Origin: GCA-2720975 sp964467985
Lineage (GTDB): Bacteria; Planctomycetota; UBA1135; GCA-002686595
DNA length: 64,000 nucleotides
NCBI GenBank assembly: GCA_964467985.1
Contig: CAYXTP010000004.1
Location: 62,001 to 126,000 of the forward strand
Reading direction: 5' to 3'
Below the pieces are notes generated by a model. It did no database searches. It was not told the DNA's origin and saw only the letters and a list, made by a program, of their open reading frames with translations. Positions 24,247 through 32,892 of this stretch are shown here, piece after piece; the stretch's first letter is position 1, and each line of letters starts with the position of its first letter. The position numbers and the translations under genes were made by a program.

Positions 24247-26490
24247 ATGCAACGCAAGCCCGCGCTCCTCACCCTGATCGCACTGGCCCTCTTGCTGTGG
24301 GCCCTGCCCTCGGCGGATCGGGCCCAACTGGCGGCCATCGAATCGGGGACCCTGCTCGACGAACCCTGGCAAGCCGCGCCGGGGGACGACTGGAAGAATC
24401 AGCTCGGAAGGGGAGACGAAATCGCTTGGGGCGCGGACGAGCGAGGCGTGATTGTGTCAGCGCTTGAGAGCCCGGAGTCTGGCTGGACCGTCGCGGTCGA
24501 AGGCCGTCAGGACCAGCTCGTAGGGGCATCCGAAGTGACCGCCTTGGTGAAAGGCCGCCCCCTGGGCCAGCTGCTCGTCCCCAAGCCTGATGCCGGTGGC
24601 CAAGCCACGCTTACGGTCCGCAGTTTCCAGCTCCAGTCTGTGGTGCCGGTCGATTCCAAGTTGCAGCGGGAGATGCTGAACAGCGTCGTACGCCATCTGC
24701 GCTCCCACGCTGCGGGGTTGGATTCCCCGATTGAATTCGCGCTGGTGGAAGCACCTGACAGCGCGGACGTCCACTCGGTGCACATTGAGGCTAGCCAGAG
24801 TGAAGGCTACTTGAGCTTGGCCTGGACCCGTCTCGATGGAACGCATCTGTCCGCCAACAAGGTCTGGCACCCCCCCACACCGCTCTCCCTGTTGCCCCCA
24901 TTGGTGGCCATCGCCCTGGCCATCGTGCTGCGCAAGCCGGTTCCTGCCCTGTTCGCCGGTGTGCTCACCGGGTCGATCCTGGCCCGCGCCTACGGCGGAG
25001 ATTCGTGGATGCTGTCCAGCGCCCTGGGGAGCCTGGATGTCTTCCGCACGCACCTGTGGAACGAGGTGGTCGACGGCGATCGCATGCGCATCGTGGCCTT
25101 CGTTGTGTTCATGCTAGCCATGGTCGGCGTGATCACACGTGCAGGCGGGATCCGAGGCATGATGGATCGCATTGCGCGCCTGGCCAGCGACGCCCGCCGT
25201 TCACAGATCGCCACCTGGTGCATGGGCTTGGTCATCTTCTTTGACGACTACGCCAACACCATTCTCGTGGGCACGACCATGCGTCCGCTCACGGACCACT
25301 TCAAGGTGGCGCGCGAAAAGTTAGCCTACATCGTCGACTCGACCGCCGCGCCGGTCGCAGGGGTCTCGATCCTCTCGACTTGGATTGCCTTCGAGGTCTC
25401 GACTTTTAGCACCCAGCTGCCCAGCGCCGGATTGCTCGCAGGGGACGGGTACGCGGTCTTCTTGCAGACTCTACCCTACCGCTTCTACTGCCTACTGACC
25501 CTGTTCTTCGTTGGTTTGGTGACGTTCACCGGGCGCGACTTCGGCCCCATGCTGAAAGCCGAACGCAGGGCCCGGGGCGGCCAGCTGCTGCGCAAGGGCG
25601 CCAAACCCATGGTGGGTGAAGAGGCGACGGGCTTGCAGGCCGCTGACCACGTGCAAGCCAAGTCGAGCGTCGCGATCTTGCCCATTCTGCTGTTCGTCTT
25701 TGCGACGCTGGCGATCATTCTGCACGACGGGGGTGCGCTCAAGCGTTGGGATGAGGGCACCCTATTCACACTCGAAGGCATGACCGCTGTGCTCTATGAC
25801 GGCAGCGGATTCGACCCACTGATGTGGGGCTCCCTGGCCGGTTTCATACTGGCCTTGATCATGGGGTTCGGAGCGGGTTTGAGAATCAGTGAGTCCGCCC
25901 AAGCCGCCTGGTCCAGCTTGAGTGCCATGGGCATCGGCTTGGTCATTTTGTACCTGGCCTGGGCCATCGGGACGATCTGCGGCGACCTCGGAACTGCCGG
26001 GTACTTGTCAGCCATTCTGAGTGGCAACCTCAACCCCGTTCTCCTGCCCTCGGTCCTGTTTGCGCTCTCCGGGTTCGTGGCTTTCGCCACGGGCTCCTCC
26101 TGGAGCACGATGACCATCCTGCTGCCCCTGGTGGTTGGCCTGGCCTTCCGCTTGGGAGAAACGGCCGACATCGGCGGACACTTGATGATGGTCATCAGTA
26201 TCGGGGCCGTCTTGGAGGGCGCCATCTTCGGAGACCACTGCTCCCCCATCTCCGACACCACAGTCATGTCCTCCATCGCCGCCGCCTCGGATCACATCGA
26301 TCACGTGCGCACACAGATGCCCTACTCCCTGCTTACCATGGTGGTGGCGATGACGGTCGGCTACATGCCCGCAGCGATCTGGGGCTTCTCCCCCTGGTAC
26401 TCACTGCTGATCGGAGCCCTGATCTTGACCTTGGCACTGCGCTTCTTTGGAGCCCGTGCCGATGACAGTTGCTCGGCAGCTCCAGTCTGA
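24247..26490 (+). CDS. NhaC-family Na+/H+ antiporter with large N-terminal extracytoplasmic extension
   Basis: About 747 residues from ATG 24247. The upstream in-frame 137 codons are a shadow of the minus-strand coiled-coil gene. A signal/anchor helix (residues 5-20, ALLTLIALALLLWALP) is followed by about 190 residues of extracytoplasmic beta-rich sequence. From about residue 220 the sequence becomes a polytopic permease (SLLPPLVAIALAIVLRKPVPALFAGVLTG, VIFFDDYANTILVGTTMRPL, ILSTWIAFEVS, FGDHCSPISDTTVMSS). DDYANT and DHCSPISDT are hallmarks of the NhaC/arsenite-like ion transporter subfamily. It exchanges Na+ (or another cation or amino-acid anion) for protons across the membrane. The extension is unusual. 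A neighbour four codons downstream encodes a YbhN-like protein. Confidence 0.88.
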   Translation: MQRKPALLTLIALALLLWALPSADRAQLAAIESGTLLDEPWQAAPGDDWKNQLGRGDEIAWGADERGVIVSALESPESGWTVAVEGRQDQLVGASEVTALVKGRPLGQLLVPKPDAGGQATLTVRSFQLQSVVPVDSKLQREMLNSVVRHLRSHAAGLDSPIEFALVEAPDSADVHSVHIEASQSEGYLSLAWTRLDGTHLSANKVWHPPTPLSLLPPLVAIALAIVLRKPVPALFAGVLTGSILARAYGGDSWMLSSALGSLDVFRTHLWNEVVDGDRMRIVAFVVFMLAMVGVITRAGGIRGMMDRIARLASDARRSQIATWCMGLVIFFDDYANTILVGTTMRPLTDHFKVAREKLAYIVDSTAAPVAGVSILSTWIAFEVSTFSTQLPSAGLLAGDGYAVFLQTLPYRFYCLLTLFFVGLVTFTGRDFGPMLKAERRARGGQLLRKGAKPMVGEEATGLQAADHVQAKSSVAILPILLFVFATLAIILHDGGALKRWDEGTLFTLEGMTAVLYDGSGFDPLMWGSLAGFILALIMGFGAGLRISESAQAAWSSLSAMGIGLVILYLAWAIGTICGDLGTAGYLSAILSGNLNPVLLPSVLFALSGFVAFATGSSWSTMTILLPLVVGLAFRLGETADIGGHLMMVISIGAVLEGAIFGDHCSPISDTTVMSSIAAASDHIDHVRTQMPYSLLTMVVAMTVGYMPAAIWGFSPWYSLLIGALILTLALRFFGARADDSCSAAPV

Positions 26491-26502
26491 GACCGGCACT
26501 CG

Positions 26503-27558
26503 ATGAACCCCAGCACCAACGAGCCCCACGCTGGCGAACGGTCCGGGACGTCCATGGATGGGCAGGTGCTGATGAAACGCGCGTTGCTCGGGCTCGTACT
26601 GGGTCTGGTGGTCTACGCCTGCCTGGGCTTGTGGTCGGATCTGGACTCGATCCGTTCGGCATTGGAAAACTTCGACCTGTGGCTAGTGCCGGCGGCCATG
26701 GGTCTCTCATTCACCAACTACCTGCTGCGCTTCTTGCGCTGGGAGCGCTACCGCACGCTGTTGGACATCGAGCTCGACCGCAGGACCTCGTTCCTGATCC
26801 ACCTCAGTGGTCTGGCCCTGACCGTCACCCCGGGCAAAATGGGCGAAGCTTTCAAGTCGATACTCATTCGCCAGGTGGAAGGATCGCCCCTGAGTCGCAC
26901 CGCCCCCATCGTCGTCGCCGAACGCTTCACGGATCTTCTCGGGTTCCTTGTTCTAGTCGCCGTTGGAGGCCTGGCCACGGCCCCCGAACACGCCTGGGTC
27001 TTCTGGGCCACCTTGGGTCTGTGCGGCGTCGTCTTGGGAGTACTCGCCTGGCAGCCCCTGGGTGATGGCGCATGCAGCTTGCTAGAAAAACTGCCTGGAG
27101 TGCGCGCACTGGTCCCAGCCCTGCGAGCGGCCATCATGAGCACACGGGTCCTGATGGCCCCCAGCCAACTGCTCGGCCCGACGCTCATCGCCACCGTGGG
27201 TTGGGGGCTTGAATGCACGGGCTTCTGGTTGATCGCCAACTCGCTCACCACCGCTGACCTGCCCTTCCTGTTCGCCGTCTATGCCTTTGCCATCTCCGCC
27301 GTCGCAGGCGCCGTGGTCATGATCACCCCCGGCGGCTTGGGCGTTACCGAGGGGTTCTTGACCGCCCTCACCAGTGCGCGCTACCGCAGCCTGGGCATGC
27401 CCGCAGCCGCAGCGGGAGGGGCTGCCGTTTCGGCGACGGTTCTGATCCGACTCGCCACCCTCTGGTTCGCGATGGGCCTCGGCATGCTGGCCCTGCTGTG
27501 CTTCACACGGCGTCACGGCCCTCCTCAATTCGGGCGTGTGCCTCAGACGTCGCCGTAG
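26503..27558 (+). CDS. YbhN/UPF0104-type membrane protein (lysylphosphatidylglycerol synthase TM-region family)
   Basis: A 351-residue polytopic protein (about 8 transmembrane helices). The core contains SFTNYLLRFLRWERYRTLL, LTVTPGKMGEAFKSILIR and TPGGLGVTEGFLTALT, which are signatures of the LPG-synthase transmembrane (UPF0104/YbhN) family. The conserved PGKMGE and TPGGLGVTE loops are seen. Members of this family act in lipid flipping or export. It lies 12 bases after the antiporter gene. Its last five codons overlap the xylB C-terminal codons on the other strand (27543-27558). Confidence 0.85.
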   Translation: MNPSTNEPHAGERSGTSMDGQVLMKRALLGLVLGLVVYACLGLWSDLDSIRSALENFDLWLVPAAMGLSFTNYLLRFLRWERYRTLLDIELDRRTSFLIHLSGLALTVTPGKMGEAFKSILIRQVEGSPLSRTAPIVVAERFTDLLGFLVLVAVGGLATAPEHAWVFWATLGLCGVVLGVLAWQPLGDGACSLLEKLPGVRALVPALRAAIMSTRVLMAPSQLLGPTLIATVGWGLECTGFWLIANSLTTADLPFLFAVYAFAISAVAGAVVMITPGGLGVTEGFLTALTSARYRSLGMPAAAAGGAAVSATVLIRLATLWFAMGLGMLALLCFTRRHGPPQFGRVPQTSP

Positions 27559-29006
27559 CGGGCGCGGACTTCGGCCTGGAATTGATCGAGTAGTTCGGCG
27601 TAGGCGGCCCTCATGATCGGGTCCGGTTCGCTGGCAGAACGGGTAGCCCCCATAAATGGTTGCGCCAGTTCGTGGACGGCGATCTCCTGCCCGGCTGCCC
27701 GCCGCCAGGTCCAGAGGCCTTGGAGTGCGGCACCCAGAGCGGCGGCTTCGGGTTCGGCCAGGACGGTCACGGGGCAATCGAACAGATGGGCGAGGATCTC
27801 ACGCCAGAGTTTGTTGCGAGCTGCCCCTCCCACAAGGTTGACAGCTTCCACCTGCACGCCGAGAGCGCGGAGTCGATTCACGCCCCACGCAAGGTTGAGG
27901 CTCGTGCCTTCCAATGCGGCGCGGTAAAGCGTCGGCCCACGCAGGTGCCCGGCGCGCATGCCCAACAAGCTGCCGCTGGCCTGGGGCAAATCCGGCACGC
28001 GTTCTCCGGCGAGGTAGGGCAACCAGAGCAGGCCATCGCAACCCACGGGTACGGACCGCGCGGCAGCGGTCAGGGTGCCGTGGTCGCTGCCGAACCCGGC
28101 GCAGACCTCCTCCGTCACGCCGGTCAAGTTCATCACACACAACAAGGGCAACCAACCACCGATGGATGCGCAGAAGGGTGCGATCTGGCCTGCAGGGTCC
28201 AGGACCGGTTCGTCGCTGTGGGTGAAGACAGTTCCTGACGTGCCTAGGCTGGCCACGACCACGCCGGGGTGGGTGGCCCCGCTGCCAACAGCAGACATCA
28301 TATTGTCCCCACCGCCTGCGCTTACGAGCACACCGGCTGGCAATCCCAACAACTCGGCGCCGATCGAATGGAGTTCGCCAGCAGGGGATCCGGCCTCGAT
28401 CAGTGGTGGCAGGAGATCCGGCAGGCGCTCATCCAAACTCGCCACATTTGCGGCGTTGAAGGTTCGGGCAACGGGGTCAAAGAGGCCGGTGCCCGAAGCG
28501 TCCCCGGCTTCCATGCAAAACTCGCCGGTGAGTACGTAGTTGATGTAGTCGTGGGGCAAGAGCACGTGCCGCACCCTGGCCCACGCTTCGGGTTCCAGGC
28601 GTTTGAGCCACAGGATTTTCGACGCCGTGAAACCAGTGGGAACCGAACGCCCAAATCGTTCGGAGAGCTCTGCCGCTTCCGTGGCGGTGGATGTGTCACA
28701 CCAAAGTTTGGCAGGGCGTACGACTTCGCCGGCCTCGTCGAGCACGACCAGGCCGTGTTGTTGACCTGAGACGCCCACGCTGGCAAACGCGTCAGGCTTC
28801 ACGCCGGGCTGAGCCAGTAGCTGCTTGCAGACATCCCCAACCGCCGCAAGCCACGTGCTGGGGTGTTGCTCTGCGGCTCCGGCGGGCAACCCTTCGATCA
28901 GCCCGTAGGCAGTGCTGGCCCGCGCCACGACGCTGCCCGCCTGCCCGTCGATGACGACCCCCTTGGTGCCTTGGGTGCCGACGTCCAGGCCCAGGTGCAG
29001 AGCCAA
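27543..29006 (-). CDS. xylB: Xylulokinase
   Basis: A 487-residue FGGY-family kinase with TTG start at 29006. N-terminal LGLDVGTQGTKGVVID is the phosphate-1 loop. SGQQHGLVVLD and WCDTSTATEA bear the substrate contacts of xylulokinases, and the Asp in GGGDNMMSAVGSG is the predicted catalytic base. The C-terminal VNLVGGAARNKLWREILAHLF binds ADP. The enzyme phosphorylates D-xylulose. It is five bases downstream of xylA, giving an isomerase-kinase operon. It overlaps the opposite YbhN-like gene by 16 bases. Confidence 0.93.
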   Translation of the reverse strand: MALHLGLDVGTQGTKGVVIDGQAGSVVARASTAYGLIEGLPAGAAEQHPSTWLAAVGDVCKQLLAQPGVKPDAFASVGVSGQQHGLVVLDEAGEVVRPAKLWCDTSTATEAAELSERFGRSVPTGFTASKILWLKRLEPEAWARVRHVLLPHDYINYVLTGEFCMEAGDASGTGLFDPVARTFNAANVASLDERLPDLLPPLIEAGSPAGELHSIGAELLGLPAGVLVSAGGGDNMMSAVGSGATHPGVVVASLGTSGTVFTHSDEPVLDPAGQIAPFCASIGGWLPLLCVMNLTGVTEEVCAGFGSDHGTLTAAARSVPVGCDGLLWLPYLAGERVPDLPQASGSLLGMRAGHLRGPTLYRAALEGTSLNLAWGVNRLRALGVQVEAVNLVGGAARNKLWREILAHLFDCPVTVLAEPEAAALGAALQGLWTWRRAAGQEIAVHELAQPFMGATRSASEPDPIMRAAYAELLDQFQAEVRARYGDV

Positions 29007-29010
29007 GGGG

Positions 29011-30186
29011 TTAGCGCGCCCCCATCAAGTGCTCGCACATGAGCTGGTCGAGACGTTCGTAACTCAGCCCGCGGGCGCCGATGCCATCGGCGTCGATGCT
29101 CATGTTGCGCAGGGCCGCCGCGCTATCGGCGTTGTAGGGAGCACCCAGGATGGGGTCGATCAGCTCGTCCGCGATTTCCTGCACGAGGGCCTGCACGTCG
29201 GGATCGGCGTCGAAAGCGCGCGCGCGCTCGGCCAGGATCTTGTAGGTGCGCATGCAGCCCTTAGCAAAGTCCCAGACGCCCTCTTCGTCCTCGGTGCGGT
29301 AGGCGTGGGCGTCGAAATGCAAGGGACCTGTGTAGGGCGCGGAGCCGGAGGTGCCTTCCAACAGGCGCACCAAGAGAAACGCCTGCTTCAAATCCTCGGA
29401 ACCGAAACGCAGGTCCTGGTCGTAGCGACCGATGCGTTGAGCATTGAGATCAATGTGGAAGAGCTTGCCCGCTTCCATGGCCTGGGCCACGCCGTGCACA
29501 AAGGAGAGTCCGGCCATGTGCTCATGGGCCACTTCGGGATTCACCCCCACCATGTGCTCGTGCTCGAGGGTGGAGATGAAGTGCAACATGTGACCGGTGG
29601 TAGCGAGGTAGATGTCGCAACGCGGTTCGTTGGGCTTGGCTTCCAGGGCAAAGCGCAGGTCGTAACCCTGGTCCTGGACGTAGGCGCACAAGAAGTCGAG
29701 GGCGTGGCGGAAGCGCTTCATCGCGTCCTGGGGATCGCGGCAGGCGTCGGCCTCGGTCCCCTCGCGACCGCCCCAGAACACGTAGGTCTGGGCTCCGAGT
29801 TCCACGCCCAGGTCGATGGCGTCCATGGTCTTCTGCAGGGCGAAGGCGCGCACCTTGGGATCGTTGGAAGTGAAGGCGCCGTCCTTGAAGATCGGATGAC
29901 TGAAGAGGTTGGTGGTGGCCATGGGCACGACCATCCCGGTCTCCTCCAGGGTGGCCTTGAAGCGCGCCACGATGTCGTCCCGTTCCGAGGCCGAGGCCCC
30001 GAAGGGCACCAGGTCGTTGTCGTGCAGGTTGACCCCCCAGGCCCCGCACTCCGCCAGCTTGCGCACCAGGTGGTTGGGGTCCTGGGTCGGGCGGGTGGGA
30101 CCCCCAAAGGGATCCCGACCGGGGTTGCCCACGGTCCAGAGGCCAAAGGAGAAGCGATCGGCGCGGGTGGGTGTGAAGGAGGACAT
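29011..30186 (-). CDS. xylA: Xylose isomerase
   Basis: About 391 residues from ATG 30186, of the shorter (group I, actinobacterial-type) family. Signature motifs: NLHDNDLVPFG (catalytic His), VFWGGREG, the metal-binding EAKPNEPRCD (the usual Gly is Cys here) and VGVNPEVAHEHMAGLSFVHG (with the metal His), and FHIDLNAQRIGRYDQD. It converts D-xylose (and D-glucose) to the keto form using two divalent metals. xylB follows. No operator or repressor gene is seen here. Confidence 0.95.
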   Translation of the reverse strand: MSSFTPTRADRFSFGLWTVGNPGRDPFGGPTRPTQDPNHLVRKLAECGAWGVNLHDNDLVPFGASASERDDIVARFKATLEETGMVVPMATTNLFSHPIFKDGAFTSNDPKVRAFALQKTMDAIDLGVELGAQTYVFWGGREGTEADACRDPQDAMKRFRHALDFLCAYVQDQGYDLRFALEAKPNEPRCDIYLATTGHMLHFISTLEHEHMVGVNPEVAHEHMAGLSFVHGVAQAMEAGKLFHIDLNAQRIGRYDQDLRFGSEDLKQAFLLVRLLEGTSGSAPYTGPLHFDAHAYRTEDEEGVWDFAKGCMRTYKILAERARAFDADPDVQALVQEIADELIDPILGAPYNADSAAALRNMSIDADGIGARGLSYERLDQLMCEHLMGAR

Positions 30187-30324
30187 GCGAGCATTCCACC
30201 CGGCAAACCAGGAAGTTCCTAGGGAGAAATCGGGAGGGCGGCTTGTTCGGCCGAAAACTCGCCGGAATACAAGCGGCACACGCCCATTCAGTCCGGCTCC
30301 CCGCGCGGGTACTCTCCCCACAGC

Positions 30325-31374
30325 ATGCCGGTCCCCTCTCGTCCTCAATTGCGCGGCACGCGCCCGGTGCGCTGGTCGGATTGGTCTCAGATGCCGGACG
30401 CCGAGCTGCTGCAAGTACGCCTTTGCGATCTGGACCTGCAATGGCGCGGATCGGTGCTCGAGCAGCGCATGCAGAAATTGCAGGCGGAGTTGGACAGCAA
30501 GGGCCTGCGATTCCGCCCCTATGCTTGGCTCTCCACCGATTGGTTTACCCCGGACGACGCCACGGGCTTCGCCGTGCCTTTCTACCTCGCCCACCCCCGG
30601 CTCCTGCGGCTGGAGCGACGCCACATGCTGGAGGTGGAGGGCGCAGGCGGCATCTCCTGCATGAAAATCATGCGGCACGAAACAGGCCACGCCCTGGACA
30701 ATGCGTTTGGATTGCGGCGCCGGCGTCGCTGGCGAGAGTGCTTTGGTCGCAGTTCCGCGCCCTACCGGGATTCCTACACTCCCGACCCCAACAGTCGCGA
30801 GTTCGTGCAAAACCTGGACGGCTGGTACGCCCAGAGCCACCCGCTTGAGGACTTCGCGGAGAGCTTTGCCGTTTGGCTCGCGCCTCGTTCCCAGTGGAAG
30901 CAGACCTACAGCGGTTGGCCGGCGATCAAGAAACTGAACAAGTTGGACGAACTCCTAGATGATCTCGGGGAGCAACGTCCGCGACTGCGCACGCGGCGCA
31001 CGGAAGACAGCCTGCCACGCCTGCGGCAGACCCTCGGCCAGTACTACGAAGTCAAGCAGGGGCTCTACCGCAACGAGGCGGCCACGCCCCTCGACGCTCA
31101 GTTGCGGGAGGTCTTTGGCGTGCGAACGGGGCGCGCCACGGCGGCTGCATTCCTGCAGAGACAAAGGCTGCGCCTTGGCCGGGCCGTGTCCTCGCGCTTG
31201 GGGCAGCAGCGCTACTTGGTCGACCAGGTGCTGGGCCAGATGATCCTGCGCTCACGCGCCCTGGGGCTGAGGTTGAAGGGCTCCGAGGCGGATGCGCTCG
31301 TGGAGGCCACACTGCTGCTTTCCCAATCGAGCACGCGCTTCCTTTTTGGCGGACATCCCCGCTACCAACGATGA
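30325..31374 (+). CDS. Putative zinc-binding metallopeptidase (PF15887-like)
   Basis: A 349-residue protein. HETGH at about residues 118-122 is a gluzincin-type zinc motif, with a second glutamate in the downstream LEDFAESFAVWL segment (about 174-186). The preceding stretch (RFRPYAWLSTDWFTPDDATGFAVPFYLAHPRLLRLE) and the following DNAFGLRRRRRW are typical of the 'putative zinc-binding metallopeptidase' family. There is no signal peptide, so it is cytoplasmic. It overlaps the next gene by ATGA. The substrate is unknown; the coupled ATP-grasp ligase suggests a modified peptide or amino-acid conjugate. Confidence 0.85.
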   Translation: MPVPSRPQLRGTRPVRWSDWSQMPDAELLQVRLCDLDLQWRGSVLEQRMQKLQAELDSKGLRFRPYAWLSTDWFTPDDATGFAVPFYLAHPRLLRLERRHMLEVEGAGGISCMKIMRHETGHALDNAFGLRRRRRWRECFGRSSAPYRDSYTPDPNSREFVQNLDGWYAQSHPLEDFAESFAVWLAPRSQWKQTYSGWPAIKKLNKLDELLDDLGEQRPRLRTRRTEDSLPRLRQTLGQYYEVKQGLYRNEAATPLDAQLREVFGVRTGRATAAAFLQRQRLRLGRAVSSRLGQQRYLVDQVLGQMILRSRALGLRLKGSEADALVEATLLLSQSSTRFLFGGHPRYQR

Positions 31375-32399
31375 GACGCCTGCGCGTCCTGGTCTTGATG
31401 CACCAGGCCCTGGTGCCCCCATCCTCCCTAGAGGGCTGCAGTGAAAAGGAGATCGAAGAGTGGCGCATGGAGTTCGACGTGCTGGCCGCACTCGGGCGAC
31501 TGGGCCACGAGGTCATCCCCTTGGGCGTCGACAACGAGTTGGGACCCGTGCGGCGCGCGTTGAAGGAGCACGAACCCCACATCGTCTTCAACCTGGTGAT
31601 GCACTTCCACGACGCGGGCGTCTACGACTCGGCCGTCGTCAGCTGGTTGGAGCTGATGAAGGTGCCGTACACAGGCTGCAACCCGCGTGGGTTGCTACTC
31701 GCCGGTGACAAGGCCCTGTCCAAGAAAATCATGGGCTACCATCGCATCCGAGCCCCGCGTTTTGCGGTGTATCGCCAGGGCCGAACGGTCAAGCGCGATC
31801 CCAAGAAGTTACGCTACCCGCTGATCGTCAAGAGCCAGAGTGAACACTCGTCAACGGGAATTTCGCAGGCCTCGATTGTGCAAGACCTGCCATCCCTGGC
31901 CGAACGCGTCGAGTTCATTCACCGCAACGTGGGCACCGGCGCCATTGCTGAAGAGTTCATTGAGGGGCGCGAACTCACGATCGGGATCCTAGGCAACCAA
32001 CGCCTGACCCCACTCCCGGTGTGGGAGATGACCTTCGGCAATCTGCCCCCCGGTGCACCCACGATCGCGACGGCGCGCGTCAAGTGGAACTTGGACTACC
32101 AGCGCCAGATCCAGCTCGAGACCCACGCGGCCCAGGATCTGCCCAGCGGCGAAGCGCAATCCATAGCGCGCCTTGGTAAGCGCGTGTACCGGGCCCTGGA
32201 CCTATCGGGTTTCGCCCGCGTGGATCTGCGCTTGGATGCGGCCGGTCAGGTATGGGTGCTCGAGGCCAACCCAAACCCCGACCTCTCCGCAGCAGAGGAT
32301 TTCGCACGCTCTGCGCGACAGGCCGGGTTGGAATACGACGCATTGATCCAACGCTTGCTGACCTTGGGCCTGGCCCACACCCCCCCCTGGAAAGGCTGA
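31371..32399 (+). CDS. ATP-grasp ligase, D-alanine--D-alanine ligase-like
   Basis: A 342-residue protein. The N-terminal domain (residues 1-100) resembles the Ddl N-domain, followed by GCNPRGLLLAGDKALSKKIMGYHRI, a lid and ATP-binding region (PLIVKSQSEHSSTGIS), EEFIEGRELTIGILGN, and the C-terminal metal-binding end DLRLDAAGQVWVLEANPNPDLS. The final E-x-N-x-N pattern and the Arg before it are the catalytic ATP-grasp residues. A true ddl in the dcw cluster is not present, and this enzyme differs from it. Coupling to a zinc peptidase is, from memory, a recurrent pair in several phyla. The product is unknown, though a peptide bond between two amino acids is likely. Confidence 0.85.
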   Translation: MRRLRVLVLMHQALVPPSSLEGCSEKEIEEWRMEFDVLAALGRLGHEVIPLGVDNELGPVRRALKEHEPHIVFNLVMHFHDAGVYDSAVVSWLELMKVPYTGCNPRGLLLAGDKALSKKIMGYHRIRAPRFAVYRQGRTVKRDPKKLRYPLIVKSQSEHSSTGISQASIVQDLPSLAERVEFIHRNVGTGAIAEEFIEGRELTIGILGNQRLTPLPVWEMTFGNLPPGAPTIATARVKWNLDYQRQIQLETHAAQDLPSGEAQSIARLGKRVYRALDLSGFARVDLRLDAAGQVWVLEANPNPDLSAAEDFARSARQAGLEYDALIQRLLTLGLAHTPPWKG

Positions 32400-32427
32400 C
32401 GGGGCTCGGCCAGAGGACTTTTTTGGA

Positions 32428-32444
32428 GTTTTGGGAGCCAAAAC
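32428..32444. other. A/T-rich hairpin downstream of the ATP-grasp gene
   Basis: GTTTTGG-GAG-CCAAAAC is a perfect 7-bp inverted repeat with a three-base loop, preceded by a run of six T. It may be a transcript-end structure or operator. The T-run is on the wrong side to make it an intrinsic terminator for the upstream gene. Confidence 0.3.
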
Positions 32445-32577
32445 ACCCTTTCCTGCGTCACTAGGGTGATTGTCCTAGCCTAGGCCTCCCAAGCGGAGCT
32501 ACCCTTTGACGTGCTAGGGCACACCGGCGGGCGCATCCCACCCGCAGGCTCTCACCTGATTCCCTACTGAGACTCCT

Positions 32578-32892
32578 ATGAAACCCATCATTCGCACAGC
32601 CCTCCTCGTTTTTGGATTGTCCGCAGGACTCGCTGACTGGGCTGCCGCCCAGGGCTGATGAGGCGGTGGTGCGGCCTCCGGTGGAGGCCCCGGTGACACA
32701 GGCGGTGGTGGTGCAGCAGTCGGCGGCGGCGCGACAGGAGGAGGAGTCTCCCCGGGCCCAGCAGGCCCCGCTGGACCCAACACTCCTGGTGAGCCCCCGC
32801 GTGCCCCGGGCACCAACCCCGGCTGGGGCCACCCCAGTCGACCTCCCCATCCCCTGCTCCCCGGTCCGGGAGGATTCCCTTCGGTCTACACC
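32578..32892 (+). pseudogene. In-frame signal peptide and Gly/Pro-rich linker of the HEAT protein, interrupted by TGA TGA
   Basis: From ATG 32578, 26 codons encode a classical signal peptide (MKPIIRTALLVFGLSAGL, then ADWAAAQG). Two consecutive TGA codons follow at 32656-32661. The same frame continues as a Gly-rich then Pro-rich linker (GGGAASGGGPGDTGGG, later PGPAGPAGPNTPGEPP) and runs without a break into the HEAT-repeat protein at 32893. Single T-to-G changes would turn each TGA into GGA (Gly), which fits the linker composition. Either the gene is truly interrupted, the two codons are read through, or the bases are sequencing errors. No Shine-Dalgarno site is seen upstream of 32578. Confidence 0.7.

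Noticed and set aside
28912..30222. Long plus-strand open frame (436 codons) opposite xylA and the start of xylB
   Set aside because: Shadow of real xylose genes; composition is Gly/His/Val-rich without family motifs.
31371..32399. Calling the ATP-grasp gene ddl
   Set aside because: It lies far from the dcw cluster and is coupled to a zinc peptidase. The active-site pattern is Ddl-like, but the sequence is not close enough to be sure of D-Ala-D-Ala as product.
32656..32661. Reassignment of TGA to glycine or selenocysteine for the whole genome
   Set aside because: TGA is used as a normal stop by many genes here (for example the 4-base overlaps at 46944-46947 and 63681-63684), and no SECIS-like hairpin was recognised next to the tandem TGA. 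Only local readthrough, error or gene decay remain possible.
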